Shown here: one piece after another, positions 61,101 to 64,000 of the stretch
Layout: the number at the start of each line of letters is the position of its first letter
Position numbering within the stretch: the stretch's first letter is position 1
Origin: Alviniconcha marisindica
Lineage: Eukaryota; Mollusca; Gastropoda; Provannidae
Length of the DNA stretch: 64,000 nucleotides
Reading direction: 5' to 3'
NCBI GenBank assembly: GCA_018857735.1
Contig: JABMCL010002720.1
Span: forward strand, 712,501-776,500
The notes under the pieces: generated by a model
The model's input: only the letters and a program-made list of their open reading frames with translations
What the model was told of the DNA's origin: nothing
The model's database searches: none
Translations under genes and position numbers: made by a program

Positions 61101-63652
61101 AAGAGCTCATTTCAATATAATTCTTCATTGCGATACTAGCACAACGTCAGCCACCCCAAATCTCCCCCTTTGCTTAAAAACGACACTTCGTCCTACTGCG
61201 CTCTTTCCCCGAACACAAAAATCAATTTAAATAAAAAAATTAAAATACTGATTTAAAAAAAAACCGGGGTGTAAAAATTTTGGGGCGGACGTCAAGAATG
61301 GTCGGACGGGCACCCTCACAAAAAATAATTGCGACGGGACCTTTCAATGTTCGCAGCAGAAGATTTCCCTTTGACGCCCTTCAAAAAATGTGAAGGGAAG
61401 GGTCCGTTTTGGGAAACCCTTTGTGTTTGTTGACAAGTGTAAACCCAAATGTTTTGGGTTTTTTGCTCACAAAAATTGGGGAAAAGTTTGGACGTATATC
61501 TTTTCGAAAATATTTTGGGGGAGCGGCCCAAAAAATTTTTTAATTTTAAAAAAGTTTTTTTGGTTTCATCTTTTAAAGCTGCTGGTATTGACCGCGAGGC
61601 TGAATTTCATATGACGTACTTCCGCCCCATGTCAAGGGGGCAGAGTTGTTTTCAGTCTGTTGTCGAAAAATTCGCGTTTCGTATTACGACACCAAAGACG
61701 TCCGATCAAATAAAGGTTTTGATAGCCTTTTTTCAAAAGCTAATTTTTTTGGAAGTTTTTTTTGATGCCCTGGATCTTGTAAAAAGACTTTGGGAAATAA
61801 AAAAATGATGTAAAATAAAAAATTTTCCTTGTTTTCTTTAACCAAACCATGCCGGCCCGAGGGCGGGCTCTTTGCCACTGCCGCTTTTCGTGGGTTTAAT
61901 TTCAAAGTAAAATCACACTTTAACGGACTATTTCCCCAAAACCCCTTCAAAAATTTCTGCTGCCATTAAATTTTAACCATATCCTCGTTTATTTTCATAC
62001 AAAAATTCAAAAAACCCCAATGAAAAGGGTTTTTTTAAAACCTTTTTTTTACCAAAAGTCAACCCCTTTGGACAATTTTCATTTATATTTAAAATAAAAT
62101 ATATATGTTTTGTTTCTTAAAAAAAATTTGAAAGGAATAATTTTAAAAGCCCACAAAAAAAGGTTTTGTTTTGGCTAATCACTAAGCTGAAAACAACCCA
62201 AAATAATGTTTTCCCCGGGTTTTTTCCCAGGGAAAGGGGACCTCCCCGAAGTGAAAAAGGTTTGGGGTTATTAGGGAGGGGAGGGAGGGGGGGGGCCCCC
62301 CCAAAAAGGTGACCCAAAGGAAAAAAACCGGAAAAAGCTGTGGGGCTGCCCCCCAGAAACAATGGAAATTTTTTAAGGGAGTGTTTCCCCCCGCCATTTC
62401 ACAGCGCTATGCACTGGCAATTTCTGTTTTTTTAAATGCCAATCGGGCAAAAAGTCACAATGGAAAAAGGGGCTGTTGCAAACCCTTGGGGATGAAAACC
62501 CCAAGGGAAAAAAGTTTCCCAAATTTCGGCAGCCCAGCTCCACCTCCCTGCTCATCTCTTCTGGGCTAACGTGAGGGTCCAGCTCCACCTCCCTCTTCTT
62601 GATCTCGCCTGGAACCCTGTTGTGTTGTGCTTTACACCACATGCGAAACTTAGCTTTTGTATCAATTGACAAACTTTTATGCCATTTCAACCAGACTGTT
62701 GAAACACCCCCTAGCCTTCCGATTCCATCATAGTCATCACCACAACCACCACCATTAACTCCTACATCATGAACATCACTGCATTCTCATCAGTTTTCTG
62801 TCTACTTCTTACTCTTAGAATCTTACCTTTGTCAGAGCTCCCAGCATTTTCTTGTGTGTATGAAACCTTGCCTGGGCAGTCCTTGGCAAACTCATCCAAC
62901 ATGTTCTCAGCATCAGACAGCCTTCGTCTTTTCCCCTGTTTAAATTTGCATGAGGCCTTTGCAGGAGCTGCTGCTTCAGTTTCATTGGAGGGGAGGTCCT
63001 CATCACTGACACTGTCTTTTTTTGCCCTTTTGGCTTTGCGTGAAGGTCTAGGACTAGGAGTTTCTTCGTCTAACTGCTGCTCCGTCTCAGACAGCTTTCG
63101 TTTTTTTGCTTTTTTAACTTTCCTTGGACTTGAAGTCACTTCGGGAGTCTCATTTTCAGTCTTGTTTGGCAACAGTGCAGAGTCAGAATCTGACAGGTTA
63201 AGTGAAGTCCTTTGCTTTTTTCTCTTAGTCTTAGTCTTACCCTGGGCTGTTGCTGGAGTCAGTTTCTCTCTCTCATTCTCTGACTTGTCTGATTCAGACA
63301 GTTCTTGCAGTGAGTCACGTTTCTGTTTTTTGGACTTGCTTTGAGTTTCTCTCAGATTAGTTTCCGCAGGTGGCAGCTCCGATGGTTTGTCATTTTGAAG
63401 CGACTTTTTTCTAGGCGTCTTCACTTTCAGTTTCCGTGAGGATTCTTGTTCTGGTGACTTGGGTGACAGAAGCAATGTTTTTTGCCCTGCTGTCTCCCTC
63501 TGCGCAACTGTTTGCTGGTTTGGAGACAAGAGCTGGGCATCAGCTTGAGACTGCTGAAGTAGTTTCTGTTGCCGCTGTTGCTTTCGAAGAGCAATCTCCT
63601 CTTTCAGCTTTTGAAGTCGAGCTTCCTGTGACACTGGACTTTTCTGGGCCAT
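40159..63652 (-). CDS. DDX51: ATP-dependent RNA helicase DDX51 (DEAD-box)
   Basis: Sixteen coding exons: 63652-62827, 56928-56789, 55769-55598, 55142-54991, 53177-53061, 51967-51906, 51397-51286, 50294-50149, 49333-49312, 47451-47280, 45793-45732, 44948-44833, 42214-42098, 41753-41588, 41400-41263, 40188-40159. All phases agree, giving 849 aa (human 666). The long first exon is a Lys/Ser/Glu-rich nucleolar-type extension. Motifs follow in order: [10 protein letters not shown] (K420), Ia LPVRDLAEQ (446-454), Ib VATPGR, II DEAD (530-533), III SAT (590-592), [24 protein letters not shown] (772-782). The end EENKKKHPK matches the charged family tail. Family role: 60S ribosome biogenesis, U8 snoRNA release from pre-rRNA. 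The start ATG follows an acceptor at 63665, so a leader exon lies upstream. Confidence 0.95.
40252..40312. repeat. Dispersed repeat, copy of 10925-11000
   Basis: GGCGCTTACTGTCCACAGAA and CAAGGCTTATTAGGGACGGG match the copy in the HORMAD gene. It sits in DDX51 intron 15. Confidence 0.65.
40730..41262 (-). repeat. 39-bp array made of the DDX51 exon 15 donor junction
   Basis: In transcript sense the exon ends ATCATCAAG|GTAACAAAGAC. The array that follows repeats CATCAAGGTGACAAAGAC with a spacer ending AATTCCACTGT or AATTCCCATG, about 13 units. Each unit keeps a potential AAG|GT donor. Confidence 0.88.
42215..43850 (-). repeat. 42-bp array made of the DDX51 exon 13 acceptor junction
   Basis: The exon starts ATGCAG|GTTGTGTCTACTG. 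The intron before it holds about 27 units of GCTATGCAGGTTGTGCCTAC with spacer TGGTGAATTGAATGGTTATG, each keeping a CAG acceptor and exon start. From about 43350 the units decay but keep ACAGGC and CATTCACTT words. Confidence 0.9.
43950..44832 (-). repeat. 40-bp array made of the DDX51 exon 12 donor junction
   Basis: The exon ends GGAATCCACACACAG|GTCAGT. Twelve regular 40-bp units repeat TCCACACACAGGTCAGTTGG with spacer GCAATGCATGTGATGGGAA, then degrade toward 43950. Most units keep CACACAG|GTCAGT, identical to the real donor. Confidence 0.93.
45480..45690. repeat. Degenerate CATCCACCTGTCTGT minisatellite
   Basis: Irregular units of CCATCCATCTGTCTGT type, ending about 40 bases past the exon 11 donor of DDX51. 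Simple repeat without an exon link. Confidence 0.85.
45780..46010 (-). mobile_element. Decayed non-LTR retrotransposon tail
   Basis: The minus strand reads [17 protein letters not shown] followed by a Phe/Leu-rich end, the usual terminal block of CR1/L2-type reverse transcriptases (SAPxLWNSLP). It overlaps the acceptor side of DDX51 exon 11. Confidence 0.5.
46210..46490. repeat. 60-bp tandem repeat, four copies
   Basis: Units of GACAAAGAAGTAGAGGAGGA plus TTTTTGGACTTTAATGTCCC, preceded by GAAGAA-rich sequence, in DDX51 intron 10. Confidence 0.88.
46680..47170. repeat. About 125-bp tandem repeat, four copies
   Basis: Four copies contain AATAATGTACATTTATCACG and CATCAATGCCCTGAGCGCTC. The unit resembles a dispersed element that was tandemly copied. 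A 198-aa open frame here is only the repeat read through. It ends about 110 bases before the exon 10 donor of DDX51. Confidence 0.92.
47452..48745 (-). repeat. 47-bp array made of the DDX51 exon 10 acceptor junction
   Basis: The exon starts GTTTTCCACAG|CTTCAGAAG. The intron before it holds about 20 near-identical units of TGCTGTTTTCCACAGCTTCA plus GTACCAGTGCTCTGCTGTAA, then several diverged ones to about 48745. Every regular unit keeps the acceptor and first exon bases. Confidence 0.95.
49312..49333 (-). other. 22-nt microexon of DDX51
   Basis: TTGCAG precedes and GTAAGT follows 22 bases. Inserting it turns phase 2 into phase 0 and encodes S-AQVTQRP between the DEAD exon and [11 protein letters not shown]. 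Skipping it would shift the frame before motif III. A (GT)n-rich tract lies at about 49145-49290. Confidence 0.85.
50770..50965. repeat. GT/GCGT-rich microsatellite
   Basis: An interrupted GT tract with CACATATGTGCGTGTG motifs in DDX51 intron 7. Open frames here are artefacts of the repeat. Confidence 0.9.
51398..51830 (-). repeat. About 57-bp array made of the DDX51 exon 7 acceptor junction
   Basis: The exon starts TGTTGCAG|GTTTCCAGGTTACTATC. About seven or eight units upstream repeat CATGTTGCAGGTTTCCAGGT with TATTATCAGTTTGGTA and a spacer TGTAATGTCTGTGTC. Most keep the CAG acceptor. Confidence 0.92.
52040..52620. repeat. About 31-bp TGCACAAAATGCACACTATG minisatellite
   Basis: Roughly 18 units in DDX51 intron 5, followed by an 18-base poly-C tract at 52634-52651. 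Long open frames on both strands are the repeat itself. I see no exon source for the unit. Confidence 0.92.
52925..52990. repeat. Short dispersed repeat (TTACGCCCAGTCAACCAG)
   Basis: GTAAGTAAGTAAGTAACTTG followed by GTGTTTTACGCCCAGTCAAC. It looks like a SINE fragment, beside the exon 5 donor of DDX51. Confidence 0.4.
53178..54420 (-). repeat. About 97-bp array made of the DDX51 exon 5 acceptor and motif Ia coding end
   Basis: About 13 units, each carrying GTCGATACAG|ACTCTGAAGC (the exon 5 acceptor) and a decayed motif Ia block (VVVLP...DLA.QVY). The coding part is broken by stops and a deletion in most copies. A spacer TTTTTTTCTTTCTCT, itself a strong pyrimidine tract, precedes each acceptor. 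Confidence 0.93.
54430..54990 (-). repeat. Duplicated exon 4 end plus donor and flank in DDX51 intron 4
   Basis: About 280-bp units in tandem: the real exon 4 end and its flank (54990-54785), then a diverged copy from 54784 to about 54480. Shared words include AACAAAGGACAA/GAAGGACAAAT, GCCTTGACAAAG/GCCTTTGCCAA and TTTGTTTCCATGCAGATTAA/TTTGTTTTCATGTAGATTAA. Confidence 0.8.
54740..54784 (-). pseudogene. Pseudo-exon copy of helicase motif I
   Basis: The sequence aligns with the end of exon 4 ([18 protein letters not shown]) and reads [15 protein letters not shown], ending in CAG|GTAAGT. Two 3-base deletions remove the Walker A glycine context while keeping frame. A TGCAG acceptor-like site precedes it at about 54816. 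Inclusion would insert a dead motif I. Confidence 0.8.
55143..62826 (-). other. DDX51 introns 1-3: no other gene recognised
   Basis: Apart from exons 2 and 3 the sequence from 55143 to 58020 is AT-rich intron with short simple repeats and no supported gene. The interval 58020-62560 is treated separately. Confidence 0.5.
58020..62560. other. Anomalous homopolymer-inflated segment in DDX51 intron 1
   Basis: Base texture changes sharply near 58020 and returns to normal near 62560. Runs of three to six identical bases (TTTT, GGGG, CCCC) dominate, with islands of normal sequence at about 60960-61190 and 61570-61730. Open frames (59034-59477, 59922-60236 and others) change frame every hundred bases. 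It looks like an unpolished repeat, perhaps a transposon, rather than a gene. Confidence 0.6.
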
Positions 63653-64000
63653 TGCACTGTGCAGCTGAAAGAATTACAAGTGAGAATGAACTCCATTCAT
63701 TGTACATAATTATTAAGAAGAAGGCAGAAATAAAATAAAAACTGGGCAGTACAGGAACAGTTATAACTTATATCACCCCTAGTTTTTCTTCAGTTTGGTG
63801 CTGTTGGGAGTACCAAGCAGTCAACCATGCCTATATAACTACTACACAAAAAAGGCAACTCATAATTTCTTTGAAGAGATTCCCATGGAAAATTATGCAC
63901 AGTCACACATACATAAGTTATAAAACTACACCAGAATGACTTAGCCTATGTACATGAAAGTCAAATGGCTGGATCTCAAGTTTCCTCTATTTTGAAAAAC

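Overview
This is a 64-kb piece of an invertebrate animal nuclear genome. Protein genes are split into many small exons bounded by GT-AG introns. Introns and gaps carry microsatellites, minisatellites, SINE-like tRNA-derived repeats and decayed non-LTR retrotransposon ends. The gene set and repeat style suggest a lophotrochozoan, most likely a gastropod mollusc (inference; no marker gene is present). There are no operons, CRISPR arrays or rRNA genes.

Five genes can be read exon by exon, and every model keeps frame across all its junctions. (1) 200-6478, minus: a ropporin-1-like protein (sperm flagellum, RIIa domain). (2) 8339-20194, plus: a meiotic HORMA-domain protein of the HORMAD1/Hop1 family. 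It has 19 coding exons and retains a PHD finger and a winged-helix module after the HORMA domain. It appears to share a short divergent promoter region (about 7210-7625) with gene 1. (3) 22828-24172, plus: a two-exon von Hippel-Lindau (VHL) homologue. (4) 31543-36716, minus: RLIG1 (C12orf29 family), a 5'-3' RNA ligase in six coding exons with the catalytic lysine at residue 57. (5) 40159-63652, minus: the DEAD-box helicase DDX51, in 16 coding exons (849 aa) including a 22-nt exon.

The most striking feature is what fills the introns and 3' ends. In DDX51, arrays in introns 4, 6, 9, 12 and 15 have units that are copies of the neighbouring exon edge together with its splice site. Intron 12 is built from two such arrays, one from each end. 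Intron 4 also holds a decayed copy of the helicase motif I exon. Similar exon-edge copies precede the winged-helix exon of the HORMAD gene and follow the stop codons of RLIG1 (five 121-bp copies) and VHL. This recurrence in four neighbouring genes suggests a local mutational process that amplifies exon-intron junctions. I do not know it as a described system.

Other regions: 21.2-22.8 kb is HORMAD-VHL intergenic sequence with the VHL promoter. 25-31 kb is mostly intergenic repeats. 37-38.3 kb holds the presumed RLIG1 promoter. 58.0-62.56 kb inside DDX51 intron 1 has abnormal homopolymer-rich sequence and may be a poorly polished repeat or transposon rather than true sequence.
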